Positions 35,518-45,888 of a stretch of DNA of 64,000 nt are shown here, one piece after another; positions within the stretch are counted from its first letter, which is position 1; every line of letters starts with the position of its first letter. The stretch comes from Sebastes aleutianus (taxonomy: Eukaryota; Chordata; Actinopteri; Perciformes; Sebastidae): the NCBI GenBank assembly GCA_916700875.1, contig CAKAKS010000072.1, forward strand, positions 35,255,072 to 35,319,071, read 5' to 3'. Made by a program: the position numbers and the translations under genes. The notes beneath the pieces are model-generated. The model did not search any database. It was not told where the DNA came from and saw only the letters and a list, made by a program, of their open reading frames with translations.

Positions 35518-35689
35518 TGTTATATCTCTGCCTTACTCCTGAATTAAGCAAGGATATTCGAATTGAATCCAATAACAGGGACCACACCTCTGCTGCTTAG
35601 CGCGTTCTCTTTATTTACCTTTCTTCTCCTCCTCTACCCATAATGCATTTCCACATTCTAACAGTGGCCTGTTAACCCTAGACATGACA
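35518..35689 (-). repeat. 3' LTR of the Gypsy element
   Basis: 172 bp with TG...CA borders, 171 of 172 bases identical to the copy at 40105-40276. Confidence 0.95.
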
Positions 35690-35706
35690 TCCCCCCTTTC
35701 CTTGGA
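35690..35706 (-). other. Polypurine tract of the Gypsy element
   Basis: The plus strand tcccccctttccttgga reads tccaaggaaaggggg plus a on the minus strand, directly abutting the 3' LTR, as expected for the plus-strand DNA primer. Confidence 0.8.
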
Positions 35707-36044
35707 ATTAAACTCTTAGTTACAGAAAACAAAATCTAGGATTATATTAAGATCAATTTAGCTGCCACATCTTAAATCATATTTCAACAATATCCATTTT
35801 GCACTGTTCTGAAATTATCCCTTATAAAACATATTTTCCTTTTAAAGAAATCATTAATCACTACAGTATCTTCAAAAAACTTGAACTGTAACAAATTATT
35901 TTCTTTCTAGAAATTAAACAGTTCTATAACCTTCACTGGTTATAAACCACGAACAGTGTGAAATTCTTTTTTTTCTCTTTTCAGAATCAGGAACAATACG
36001 ACACTCTTTCTATTATGAAAACTCTTGAACAAGTTATTTACAAC

Positions 36045-37679
36045 TTATTTACGAACATAATCAGACAATCTACTGGGTGTTCGCCTGACTCTTTGCGGCC
36101 TAGAGGGCATCTCGGTGTGCGCGTATGTGTCAGAGTCATTTTCTGCATTTGGAGTCTGAGCTACTGCAGTGTGTATATCTTCCTCTAACACTTTATCCAT
36201 TTCTGTGTTCTCAGTCCCTTGTGTTTCCTCCTCTTCACGAAATGTCCCTTGTCCCAGTTCAACTCCTTTATATTTCTTAACAAAGGTAGTGTTTCTTGCA
36301 TATCGTGCTCCTGTTGGTGATTCCACTACGACCTTGTTTCCTGTCCTGCTGATGATTTTGTGTGGGGTCGCATTAAACGTTGTGGAAAACTTGTCGGTTT
36401 TGTCTTGCCTCAAGAGTACAGTGTCACCGACACTGACTTCTGACTGCTGCGCTCCTCTGCGTGTGTCTGCATACAGTTTACTCTTAGCTTTTTGCTCTGT
36501 ATCACGATCACACACTTCTTGATCAGTGTGCATCTCAATGAGTTCTGGCAACTTTCCTCTGATCTTTCTGTTGAACAGCAATTCAGCAGGGCTTTTACCT
36601 GTTGTTGCATGGTTGATGCTTCTGTATACAGTCACATATTTTCTCAGTTCTTTTTTCCAATCCAGTCCCTCTGACTGTGCAATCCTGATTCTCTTCATCA
36701 GTGATGCATTCTGGCGCTCAACTTCTCCGTTGGCCTGAGCATATTTTGGTGTGGTTTTGATGTGAGTGATCCCACTGTCCTCGCAGTATCGACTGAACTG
36801 TTCAGATCTGAACTGAGGTCCATTGTCAGACTTGCATGTGACTGGCAGTCCATGTCTGCTGAAGATTGACTCAAGACTGTCTATAATCTTGTCTGTCGTG
36901 GTGGTGGTGGTCATGATGTCATATTCATAGTACCGACTGAAATAATCCACTACCACTAGAATGGAATGACCTGACGGGAGAGGTCCCAGTATGTCAACAG
37001 CTACATCCCGCCAGGGTCCATCAGGTAGCGGTGTGGGTCTCAGCGGCTCGGGTGGGTCAGGTCTAGCCACTATTTGGCATCCGTGGCAAGCTTTATAATA
37101 TCTCTCAGCTGCACTGTCCATGCCAGGCCACCACACTTTTGTCCTGAGATGCTGCTTCGTTCCCACTATACCCAAGTGTCCCTCATGGGCTAGTGCAAGT
37201 GCCCGTGTTCGTAGGACCTGTGGCAACACTATGCGTGTACCTCTCAGAACAAGATATCCTATTGTGCATAGCTCATTTGCGATGATTGCATACTGTTTGC
37301 AATTCTCAAAATGTCCAGTTGCTATGGCTGTGCGTACCTCTCGCAGCTCTGGATCAGCTGCTGATGCTTCTTCCACTTCTCTGGTAGTGAGTGCTTTTGG
37401 CGTTGCATTCACTGCCACAAATCTCACATACTCATCAGCTCCATGCTTGTGTTCAACCTGTTTCACTGTGTTTGTCAGGAGTCGTGACAGTGGATCAGCA
37501 ATGTTGTTCTTCCCCGCTATGTGGACTACTTTGTACTCATACGGCTGTAGCCGAAGAACCCACCGCTCTATCCGTGCGCATGGTTTAGAGTGGGGACCAT
37601 AGATCACTTCCAATGGTTTATGATCTGTGACTAGGTCAAACTGTCTCCCATAGATGGATGTAGTCTCTCGCAGGCCCAA
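36045..37679 (-). CDS. Gypsy pol, 3' part: RNase H end and integrase
   Basis: Open frame of 544 codons. Residues about 10-68 finish the RNase H domain (DLVTDHKPLEVIYG, then HIAGKNNIADPLSR). The integrase follows: a zinc-binding HHCC region (His165, His177, Cys198, Cys201) and the catalytic triad Asp229 (VDILGPLPSG), Asp285 (KSDNGPQF) and Glu321, with the canonical 35-residue spacing between the last two. The C-terminus is basic (RPQRVRRTPSRLSDYVRK). It overlaps the upstream frame by 49 bases in another register; its first ten or so codons are probably read-through of a frameshift rather than a real start. It is the same polyprotein as the 37631-40042 frame. Confidence 0.9.
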   Translation of the reverse strand: MGLRETTSIYGRQFDLVTDHKPLEVIYGPHSKPCARIERWVLRLQPYEYKVVHIAGKNNIADPLSRLLTNTVKQVEHKHGADEYVRFVAVNATPKALTTREVEEASAADPELREVRTAIATGHFENCKQYAIIANELCTIGYLVLRGTRIVLPQVLRTRALALAHEGHLGIVGTKQHLRTKVWWPGMDSAAERYYKACHGCQIVARPDPPEPLRPTPLPDGPWRDVAVDILGPLPSGHSILVVVDYFSRYYEYDIMTTTTTTDKIIDSLESIFSRHGLPVTCKSDNGPQFRSEQFSRYCEDSGITHIKTTPKYAQANGEVERQNASLMKRIRIAQSEGLDWKKELRKYVTVYRSINHATTGKSPAELLFNRKIRGKLPELIEMHTDQEVCDRDTEQKAKSKLYADTRRGAQQSEVSVGDTVLLRQDKTDKFSTTFNATPHKIISRTGNKVVVESPTGARYARNTTFVKKYKGVELGQGTFREEEETQGTENTEMDKVLEEDIHTAVAQTPNAENDSDTYAHTEMPSRPQRVRRTPSRLSDYVRK

Positions 37680-40042
37680 ACTAGACCTAGCGCTTCTTTC
37701 TCTGTTTGAGAGTATTTACGCTCACAGTCAGTTAGGCTACGGCTCACATAGCATATCGGAACTTTAATACCTTTTTGGTTTTGCACTAGAACTGCGCCTA
37801 ACCCCACAGGACTTGCATCCGCTATTACCTGCGTTGGCGCTTCTTTGTCAAAGTAGGCGAGGGTGGAAGCTCTAGCTAGCTCCGCCTTAAGGGCACTGAA
37901 AGCTTGTTTCTGTTCTGGCCCAAACCTGAAAGGCGTGTCCTTCCTTGTCAGGCTTCTCAGTGGTTCTGACAGGGTTGCAAACTGTGGGATAAATCTGCTA
38001 CTGTATCCAACCAGCCCAAGGAAACTCCGCACCTCTGTGTCGTTTTCTGGCTCCCTTGCTTCTGTCACAGCTCGCACTCTCTCCTCTGTCGGCCCGATAC
38101 CTTTCTCCGACAGCAGAATCCCCCTGAAAATCAGTTTATTCATGTTGAATTGGCACTTTTCTGGATTCAGTGTTAGTCCTGTCTCTCTGAGCCTGTCCAT
38201 GACTGCGTGTAGCCGTCCGTCATGTGTCTGTTGATCATGTGCGTGTATGATCACGTCATCAGAGATGTTCTCAACTCCTTCGATTCCAGCTAGGGCGTTG
38301 GCTATCTCGTGCTGATATTGTTCACTAGCCGATGATACACCAAAGAGCAGCCTCTTGTATCTGTACAATCCGTTGTGCACTGCAAATGTGGTGATCTCTC
38401 GTGAATCAGGGGTCAGCTCAAGCTGGTGATAGCCCCATTTCAGGTCTAACTTGCTGAATATGGTTGAGCCATTCATGCCCTGGAGCACCTCGTCCACAGT
38501 GGGGATTGGAAAGCGTTCCCTCACTATAGCCTCATTAGCACGTCTCATGTCCAGGCAAAGTCTAACATCACTTTTTGGTTTTGGGGCGACCACAACTGGA
38601 TTCACCCACGGGGTCGGCCCATTTACAGGTTCAATAATGTCCAAGTCCATTAATTCCTTTATTCTGGACTCTACTGCCCCCCTGAGGTTGAATGGTATGC
38701 GCCTGATGGGCTGGGCTACTGGCCTCACCTCTGGGTTAATGTGCAGCTTTACCTGTCTTGTTTTCAGCTTTCCTACTCCGCTGAATACTTCTGGGTACTG
38801 CTGTTGGAGTGTTTGTTTAATGTCAGTTACAGCAGAAATGTTCTCACCTATTCTCAGAACCCCCAGTCGTGTCGCTGTCTTTTTTCCCAGCAGTGGTTCG
38901 CCGTTTCCCTTGATAACAATGAACTCGGCATGTTCAGTTTTGTTTCCTATTAAAACGTCACATGTAAATGCACCCTTGACTGTTAATGGCTGGGTGGAGG
39001 AATATGCATACAGTTCCCTCTCAGTCTTAGGGATATATGAGTGACACTTTATGCGTTCTGATTTCAGTTTTTCCCATGCATTTTCTCCCATTACATTTCT
39101 TGTTGCACCAGAATCAATCAGCATTCTCATATTCACTCCCCCCACACAGAAGGTAAGTCTCTCTGGCATGTTGTCATCATTAATGGCAAAAGCAAAGTCA
39201 TCATGTGTATCAACATTGTTTACTTTCTGTTTTGTTTTCGAACCTTTTGTGCGGCACATTTTTCCATAATGATCTTTTCCTTGGCACTTGTGACATGTCT
39301 GTCCGCGTGCTGGGCATTTCGGATCTCGGCCAAGATGATCAGTATTCCCACATCTGTAGCACTTTCCATCATTTTTATTTTCTCTGTTTGGTTTTCCTTT
39401 TGTATTCCAATTTCCGTACTTTCCCTTCATTTCTTTTTGAAGGACTCGATTCACTGTCTCTGTAGTCGCTTTCACAGACGTGCATGACATGCTCTCCATT
39501 TGCTCCTCGATGCTCTCACAGCGCGAAGCTATCTCCAGTGCACGTGCTAGCGTCAGTCTGCGACCCTCTTCTAAAAGTTTTCTGCGTACATATTCAGATG
39601 TCCCTTTACTCAAAATGGCATCTCTGATCTGATTATCAGAATCTCCTCCATAATCACAGTCTCTTACAGCTTGTCGCAGGCGTGTTGCAAACTGCTGCAC
39701 CGTCTCCTCTGGCTTCTGTTGCAACTTTAGAAATGCGTGCCTTGCTAATGCTGTGTTGACTTGAGGCACGAAGTAATCGTTCAGAGCGTCGACTGCCTCG
39801 TGGTAGTCCGTCGGCTCACCCGTGTCCGGTAATGTTGAGAAAACATCTTGTACGTCTGGTCCAGCTAGATGCAGTAGTAGTGCACGTCTCCTTTGCTTTG
39901 TAGCTGCTGTTGAATCTTCGGTTAGAATAAGTCCTTTACCGTCAGCATACAGCTCAAACGACGTTAGCCACCTCTTCCATCTGGAACCTAGCGTAGCCGG
40001 CTCGGCGTAGCATGCAAAGTTCTGAATTCCGGATTTCTCCAT
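37631..40042 (-). CDS. Gypsy gag-pol: capsid, zinc knuckles, protease, reverse transcriptase, RNase H start
   Basis: Open frame of 803 codons, start ATG at 40042, about 60 bases inside the 5' LTR. Residues 1-220 resemble a Gypsy capsid (TVQQFATRLRQAV). Two CCHC zinc knuckles stand at 228-243 and 250-263. The protease motif LIDSGAT is at 308-314. Reverse transcriptase spans about 440-640, with FSKLDLKWGYHQLEL (catalytic Asp533) and ISDDVIIHA (Asp595-Asp596). RNase H begins with VIADASPVGLGAVL. Gag and pol share one frame with no internal stop. Near residue 795 the frame leaves the family pattern and stops, while the next frame resumes the RNase H. This points to a one-base-class frameshift at about 37650-37670, the only break seen in the coding region. 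Confidence 0.92.
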   Translation of the reverse strand: MEKSGIQNFACYAEPATLGSRWKRWLTSFELYADGKGLILTEDSTAATKQRRRALLLHLAGPDVQDVFSTLPDTGEPTDYHEAVDALNDYFVPQVNTALARHAFLKLQQKPEETVQQFATRLRQAVRDCDYGGDSDNQIRDAILSKGTSEYVRRKLLEEGRRLTLARALEIASRCESIEEQMESMSCTSVKATTETVNRVLQKEMKGKYGNWNTKGKPNRENKNDGKCYRCGNTDHLGRDPKCPARGQTCHKCQGKDHYGKMCRTKGSKTKQKVNNVDTHDDFAFAINDDNMPERLTFCVGGVNMRMLIDSGATRNVMGENAWEKLKSERIKCHSYIPKTERELYAYSSTQPLTVKGAFTCDVLIGNKTEHAEFIVIKGNGEPLLGKKTATRLGVLRIGENISAVTDIKQTLQQQYPEVFSGVGKLKTRQVKLHINPEVRPVAQPIRRIPFNLRGAVESRIKELMDLDIIEPVNGPTPWVNPVVVAPKPKSDVRLCLDMRRANEAIVRERFPIPTVDEVLQGMNGSTIFSKLDLKWGYHQLELTPDSREITTFAVHNGLYRYKRLLFGVSSASEQYQHEIANALAGIEGVENISDDVIIHAHDQQTHDGRLHAVMDRLRETGLTLNPEKCQFNMNKLIFRGILLSEKGIGPTEERVRAVTEAREPENDTEVRSFLGLVGYSSRFIPQFATLSEPLRSLTRKDTPFRFGPEQKQAFSALKAELARASTLAYFDKEAPTQVIADASPVGLGAVLVQNQKGIKVPICYVSRSLTDCERKYSQTEKEALGLVWACERLHPSMGDSLT

Positions 40043-40084
40043 ACTAACTAACTACCTAAACTTGTACGTTTAACTAGCTAAATA

Positions 40085-40104
40085 GCGTTCATCCTCGTCA
40101 CCAA
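40085..40104 (-). other. Primer-binding site of the Gypsy element
   Basis: On the minus strand, next to the 5' LTR, the sequence reads ttggtgacgaggatgaacgc. TGG plus gacgaggatg complements the CATCCTCGTC 3' end of a vertebrate tRNA-Ser(GCU), apart from the base just inside CCA. The tRNA assignment is from memory of the family. Confidence 0.6.
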
Positions 40105-40276
40105 TGTTATATCTCTGCCTTACTCCTGAATTAAGCAGGGATATTCGAATTGAATCCAATAACAGGGACCACACCTCTGCTGCTTAGCGCGTTCTCTTTA
40201 TTTACCTTTCTTCTCCTCCTCTACCCATAATGCATTTCCACATTCTAACAGTGGCCTGTTAACCCTAGACATGACA
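40105..40276 (-). repeat. 5' LTR of the Gypsy element
   Basis: 172 bp, TGTTATATCTC to GACATGACA, one base different from the other LTR. Confidence 0.95.
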
Positions 40277-40281
40277 GTAAG

Positions 40282-41125
40282 AGTAAAGAACATGTAGAAG
40301 TATATGTGAGTGATACCATTAGGGATATAATAAGCCAGAAAGTTCACGCAGGTCACTATTACTACAGACAGTAAATGCCACATGTGTACCGTAAGAATGT
40401 CACACTTTCATCAGGGAATGTAACGTAGACAGGAAATGTGGATGGAAATGTCCATTTTCTACGTGCCGCTGCTGTTACTGATAACCAGTGATTGGATAAA
40501 TCAGCAAATCGATGAGATTCCCCAGCGCTTTGACATTTCAAGTGCCATTATGTGATCATATTTCTGCGAAGGAGACTGTGCCGATGCAGTGCTCCAGATT
40601 GACTTTGACTCAGCTGGCTGGTTGCAGATTCCGGAGATGGAAATTGACATTCTGGTTTAAAAATGGCCTTAACTGTTGGCCAATGAGCTTGACCTGCAGA
40701 ACTGAGAGTATTGATGTATTGAGCTGTCAAGTTTTTTTTTCTGATGTCATGCTGTTTTTGCTTAGGTGATGGAAATTATAATTGTTTAACATACACAGAA
40801 ATGAGAGCAAACAGAAGGTAAATATATTGCATTTAGCTCAACATAACTTATCTCCCACGACTAATATATTGTGAGCTTAAAGTTACAACATCGATAGATC
40901 TCCGTTTCGTTGTCTTTGGTGGCACCTGTGGCGATAAGAAGTAATTGCAGGTGTGTTTTCACTTTCTAGAGATCCAAACAGCATCGCCACTTGTGATTTT
41001 TCCCAGTAATGTCGCCACAGACACCCAGTTCGTACTGTAATACTGCAAATGCAAAGGCTTTCACCAGTGGGCCATATAGGCTCAATCTCCATTGTGTTAC
41101 TTCATTCGGCGATAGTGCCCTAACT
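40282..41125 (+). other. Presumed intron, no gene seen
   Basis: Plain sequence between the Gypsy insertion and a MITE-like repeat; no exon supported. Confidence 0.5.
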
Positions 41126-41526
41126 AGGGCTGTCCCAATTGCCATTTTTTGGGCTTCAAAGCTTCGGTGAGAAATATTCGAAGGTATTCGAAGCTTTGTG
41201 GAGTAGCACGGCGCGGTAGGCTGACATGTTCTTCTGTCTGTCTGTCTCCATCTCCACCGTTTCAGTGCCTGGGTCAGTGCCGCTGCCGCACTGCTGTACA
41301 CACACGCACCTCTACACACAACAAACAGAGAATAACTGATAATAATTAATGTTGGATAATGAATAACAAATAATGTTGTGGGATTAATCCATATTTCATG
41401 GACTATTTGGGGATTTATACATTATTATTAAATATATATTTAAAAAAAAAATTAAAAAAGGCATTTGGAGGTTGATTACCATGGCAACGGTCGAAACTTT
41501 GAAGCGTTCGGATCAGCTCTAGCCCT
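41126..41526. mobile_element. Probable short hAT-like MITE
   Basis: Starts agggctgtcccaattgccat and ends cggatcagctctagccct; only the outer six to eight bases are inverted matches. Internal aagcttcggtgag and ttcgaagctttg motifs are typical of short teleost hAT elements. The borders are approximate. Confidence 0.5.
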
Positions 41527-42567
41527 AACGGAAATGTATTTAAATGAAAATCTTTGAGATTTTACTTTAAAGTGAGGCTCTATCTGACTTGTTTTTAATC
41601 AAAGCTGAGCTATCTACCCATTTGTCATCTTTCAAAGCTATTCATTCTTATGTGGTGTAAATCAAAGAACCTTGGCAGGTTAAATATATATATAAAAAGA
41701 ATATATAGTATTTTAATAGGATGTTAAATCTCTGCTGTTTAATATATCAGATCTGCACTGCCAAACAGAACCTCAGAACTCCAAGGTCTATATTTTAAAG
41801 GTGCTAAATTTGAAATTTGGGGCAAGCAGCACAAGCCTCCCAAAGCTTTCCAAAGATATGCTTGTCTCTGAGTACGTCCGTAAGTAAACACAGAAATTAG
41901 CCCGCTGGATTAGCTATTGTGGCTAACTGCATGAGGACCAATTTTCCAGCCACAATTATGAGACACTCAAGATGAAAAATGCCAGCATTTTCCTTTGACA
42001 TACAATCAAAGTATGTTGCAGTTTGATGAGTGATTGTATATTAAGTGTTGGTTGGTTATAGCTCCAAATTCAAAGTATATTGCCACAGGCCCTTTTCACA
42101 GTCATGTTGACATGTCTCTGCAGGTGTAATTAATAACAATCATTGTGGCCTTGTTCTATTTAGGTGGGCCAAGGTCTTGGTATTGTGCATGTTGGCTCAC
42201 ATGAATAGCTGTGACACAATATAGAATGGGACCATAATTGATTTGATCAATTACACCCATGTTCACCCTGCAAGTACATGTGAAAATGGCCTATGGACAC
42301 TTCTTTTCAATAAGTATATAATTAACATGATTGTGCAAAATCTTCTGCAAGAACCACCTTTCACCCTCCCTGGGTGGCCACCAGTGAGGTCTCAACCCTG
42401 CCAGTGTTAGTCCATCGCTGTGCCCGTTGTGTAAAGGATTTTCCGTCCACTTCCACCAGTCCATCTATCCATCCATCTGCTAGTTGTTTTTTGCAGAGCT
42501 GGTGTCATATCCTTGGCAGTGCTGACAATCCCTGAGTCCTAGTGCATTGGTAGTTGTCACTCAAATG

Positions 42568-42604
<37 letters not shown>

Positions 42605-43144
42605 ACACACTGTCTCCTGCAGTGTTCTCCATTTATAGTGAAGGTCGCGAATATGTGTGTGTGTGTGTGTTGGTTTGTGTGGGTATAAACATGTTTATAT
42701 CTATAAATCCTTCACAACCATACCATAGCACCATACTTTTAAATATATGTATTTGGGAATTAATGTAAATCAATACAGTTTCCTCTCAGCGAAACTGCGT
42801 CTGTGTTTGTGAGAGTGTGTACAGGTTTGCTGACCAGCTGGCCTTTCAGGCTTTGAAAGTAAACTGGAAACAAACAGACACACACACACACACACACACT
42901 CACACGGCAATCCAATCTAATGAAAAGCCAGATTTTTTTTTTTTTTATTCCGTCAGTCTGAGTGTGTGTGCCTCCAAGAGCAATCACAGGAAATGAACAG
43001 CGAACAAGGATAACATTGGGAAGTCACTGCATTATATCAAATATACAAGTGGTACGTGTGTGTTTGTCTGGATTTGACCAAAGACCTATCTGCTTGTAAA
43101 TCAGTGCAGGTTTCAATATCAATGGAGCAGTTTAAGTGCTATTG
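41527..43144 (+). other. Presumed intron, no gene seen
   Basis: Contains CA and GT microsatellites (42571-42603, 42655-42670, 42881-42900). No exon or full transposon is recognised. Confidence 0.5.
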
Positions 43145-43152
43145 ATCTTTAG

Positions 43153-45880
43153 CAGGGGTCACCAACCTTTTTGAAACCAAGAGCTACTTCTTGGGTACTG
43201 ATTAATGCGAAGGGCTACCAGTTTGATACACACTTAAATAAATTGCCAGAAATAGCCAATTTGCTCAATTTACCTTTAACTCTATGTTATTATTAATAAT
43301 TAATGATATTTATCTTTGTGAAAACACTGATCATGTTAATGATTTCTCACAACAAATATATAGAAACAGATAAATATCAATATGCAACACTTTATTTTTA
43401 TATTTTCTCTAAGTGCACGTTTTTCAAATTTTTCAAACATTTGAAAATGATCACTTCTACGACAGTCTTGTGAAATCACAATATCCCATTTTAACTAGCT
43501 AGCCACTAACATTTTTTAACAAATCATGAATTACTTTGCACCATGTTTGTACAAATAATAACTCATGTAAAATACAAAAATCAACTCTCAAATTTTTAAA
43601 TAAATCATGTCACACTTTGAACTGGACACCAAATCTGTTATCTGTTTCTTTGTCAGTTAGTGGGAAGCCTGGCATTGCATGCTGTTAACCAGTGTGTTGT
43701 ACTCTGGTGTGTAACTTGACACTGCAACTCTGAGTGAGTCTTGCAGATGTGCATCAGTGAGGCGTGTTCTGTGTTTGTTCTTGATGAAGTTCATGTCAGA
43801 AAAGGCTGATTCACAAAGATAAGTTGAACCAAACAGGCTTGCAACCTTCATAGCTGCTGCGCATACACCACTGTACTTTTCTGTGTCAAGAAGGCACCAA
43901 AAGTTTGGTGCAGCCTGATGGGCTTTGAGGTGGAGGTCATTTTGCAGTGTTACAATTTCAATCTCCACCTGTTCAGCATCCAGGCTGAATGTTGCACTTA
44001 ACTGCTCAGCAATACATGATATGTCCACGTTCATGAAAGGATTAGAAATGAACGACACACATGGCTCAAGCTGATCCAGGTCACAAAACCTGTTCTCAAA
44101 CTCTTGCCCAACTCTGTTTATGACCTGAGAGTACTTTTCTGCAACTTTGTCAAAAGCCTCAGATGCAGAAGCATTGTCTTTCAGCACCATCTGCACAGAG
44201 GGAAAGTGCAGCACTTTTTTTCTCTGTAAATGCACAGAGAAAAGGTTCATCTTAGCTTTAAATGCATTTAAAGCACTTATCATATCGGCGACAGTTTTAC
44301 CTTTGCCTTGCAGCTCACAGTTCAAACTGTTCAGTTTCCCAGTAATGTCCGTTAAAAATGCAAGGTCAAGTATCCACTCAGTGTCCTCCAGCAGCACGGT
44401 GTCCTCACCTCTGGACTGCATGAACTCTTTGATTTCACCCAAAAGTGACAAAAAACGTTGCAAAATTCGTCCCCTGCTGAGCCATCGGATTTCTGTGTGT
44501 AGTAGCAGGTCATCATATTCAGCTGACAGCTCCTCCAAAAGTACCTTGAATGTTCTGTGCTGTTTAGCTCTGGAGCGGATGCTGTTTATGATCTTCACGA
44601 CGGGAGTCATTACGTGCTCAAAGCAGATCACTTTTGCACATAAGGCCTGCTGGTGTATGATGCAGTGGTACTGCAGAAAGTTTGGGAACTCTGGGTCAGC
44701 TTTACAGTGAGCAACGAATCCTGTGTGTCGGCCGATCATAGCAGGAGCCCCATCCGTAGTCACTGATACCAGCTTTTCCAGCGGCACCTTTTTTTCCACC
44801 AAAAACTCCTTCACTGCGTTATAAATGTCAACTCCCCTCGTAGTTGTCTTCAGGGGCAGTAGTGTCAGAAGTTCTTCTTTTGTGGAGAAATCATCAAACA
44901 CCATCCGGATAAAGACCATCAGCTGAGCCGTACTGCTGCTGTCCACCGACTCGTCACACTGGATGCTGAACCACCGGCACCTCGCCAGATCACCGTCCAG
45001 CTGGTCGGCCAAGTTCCCAGACATCATCGACACTCTTCTTACCATTGTAGTTGCCCCGAGTTGAACATTGGAGAGACTGGAGAGTACATCGGTTCCATAC
45101 TTCTCGTCTTCAAGCACAGTTTTAGCAATTATCATCATTGCTTCTTTGACAACCTCCCCGTCTGTAAATGCCTTCTTTTTCTTCATCAAGAATTGCGTAG
45201 CTCTAAACGAGGCTTCGGTTGCTTTTTGGGAGTTTTTAACCGGTCTAGTGAAAAAAGACTGCTGTTTGCACAAAGCTGCCTTTAACTCGCGGGCTTTTTC
45301 TGCTCGCAGTGCGCTGCCCGGTGGGTAGTTAGCATGGTAGCTTGTGTGACATGTAGTGAAATGTCTCTCCACATTGTGCCGCTTTGCTATCGCCACAGTT
45401 GCCCCGCAAATGAGACACACGCAGGATCCTTTCACAGTGGTAAAAAAAAACTCTACCTCCCATTCGTCGTGAAAATGATATGTTTTCTTTCTTTTTTCTG
45501 CCATTTTTTGGGGTAACTCTTCTCCTCATTTTCGTTGCGTCTGCTAGCTTGTTTGTATGAGCGCAACAAACGCTACGTTTTGGTCATGCGCACAATACTG
45601 ACCTTTGAACTATACTAGGTCAGAGTTCATTTATATTAAACACAAAAAACATTTTAAATTTTAAGTGTTTTTATATATATATGTTGTCATTTGTAAGTTA
45701 CATGCAAGTCTGATTTAAACAACAATAGCAAAAAAATAAAATAAATAAAATTTAAAAAAAATAGAGGCAGCTCACTGGTAAGTGCTGCTATTTGAGCTAT
45801 TTTTAGAACAGGCCAGCGCGCGACTCATCTAGTCCTTACGGGCGACCTGTTGCCCGCGGGCACCGCGTTGGTGACCCCTG
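43153..45880 (-). mobile_element. Complete autonomous-looking hAT transposon (2.73 kb)
   Basis: The left end caggggtcaccaac and right end gttggtgacccctg are inverted repeats. They are flanked by a perfect 8-bp target duplication, ATCTTTAG, at 43145-43152 and 45881-45888. It encodes one uninterrupted transposase on the minus strand. Intact ends, exact target duplication and an open transposase suggest a recent, possibly still competent insertion. Confidence 0.95.
43657..45504 (-). CDS. hAT-family transposase (615 codons, uninterrupted)
   Basis: DNA-cutting and joining enzyme of a hAT transposon, related to the Charlie-type proteins from which vertebrate genes such as GTF2IRD2 and ZBED5 were derived. 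The N-terminus has a BED-type zinc finger (Cys30, Cys33, His48, His53), preceded by a Lys/Arg stretch that could act in nuclear entry. The catalytic core follows with CDESVDSSS (Asp184) and VTTDGAPAMIGRH (Asp251). The C-terminal hATC dimerisation region has CESAFSDMNFIKNKHR near residue 564, whose Glu would be the third acidic residue. There is no stop or frameshift. The ATG at 45504 is about 375 bp from the right terminal repeat, leaving room for a promoter; about 500 bp of AT-rich 3' sequence precedes the left end. It lies inside an intact element, so it is a transposon gene, not a domesticated one. Confidence 0.93.
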   Translation of the reverse strand: MAEKRKKTYHFHDEWEVEFFFTTVKGSCVCLICGATVAIAKRHNVERHFTTCHTSYHANYPPGSALRAEKARELKAALCKQQSFFTRPVKNSQKATEASFRATQFLMKKKKAFTDGEVVKEAMMIIAKTVLEDEKYGTDVLSSLSNVQLGATTMVRRVSMMSGNLADQLDGDLARCRWFSIQCDESVDSSSTAQLMVFIRMVFDDFSTKEELLTLLPLKTTTRGVDIYNAVKEFLVEKKVPLEKLVSVTTDGAPAMIGRHTGFVAHCKADPEFPNFLQYHCIIHQQALCAKVICFEHVMTPVVKIINSIRSRAKQHRTFKVLLEELSAEYDDLLLHTEIRWLSRGRILQRFLSLLGEIKEFMQSRGEDTVLLEDTEWILDLAFLTDITGKLNSLNCELQGKGKTVADMISALNAFKAKMNLFSVHLQRKKVLHFPSVQMVLKDNASASEAFDKVAEKYSQVINRVGQEFENRFCDLDQLEPCVSFISNPFMNVDISCIAEQLSATFSLDAEQVEIEIVTLQNDLHLKAHQAAPNFWCLLDTEKYSGVCAAAMKVASLFGSTYLCESAFSDMNFIKNKHRTRLTDAHLQDSLRVAVSSYTPEYNTLVNSMQCQASH

Positions 45881-45888
45881 ATCTTTAG

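Larger units (their letters stand above)
35518..40276 (-). mobile_element. Near-complete Ty3/Gypsy LTR retrotransposon (4.76 kb)
   Basis: It is bounded by two 172-bp direct repeats beginning TGTTATATCTC and ending GACATGACA, which differ at one base (gcaaggat versus gcagggat). A 5-bp target duplication, GTAAG, stands at 35513-35517 and 40277-40281. The element reads on the minus strand: the 5' LTR is at the right, followed by the primer-binding site, a gag-pol frame, an integrase frame, the polypurine tract and the 3' LTR at the left. LTR similarity and the exact target duplication indicate a young insertion. Confidence 0.95.

Noticed and set aside
36169..40010. Plus-strand open frames across the Gypsy element
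   Set aside because: Antisense shadows of the retrotransposon's minus-strand reading frames.
44147..45516. Plus-strand frames across the hAT transposase
   Set aside because: Antisense shadows of the transposase gene.
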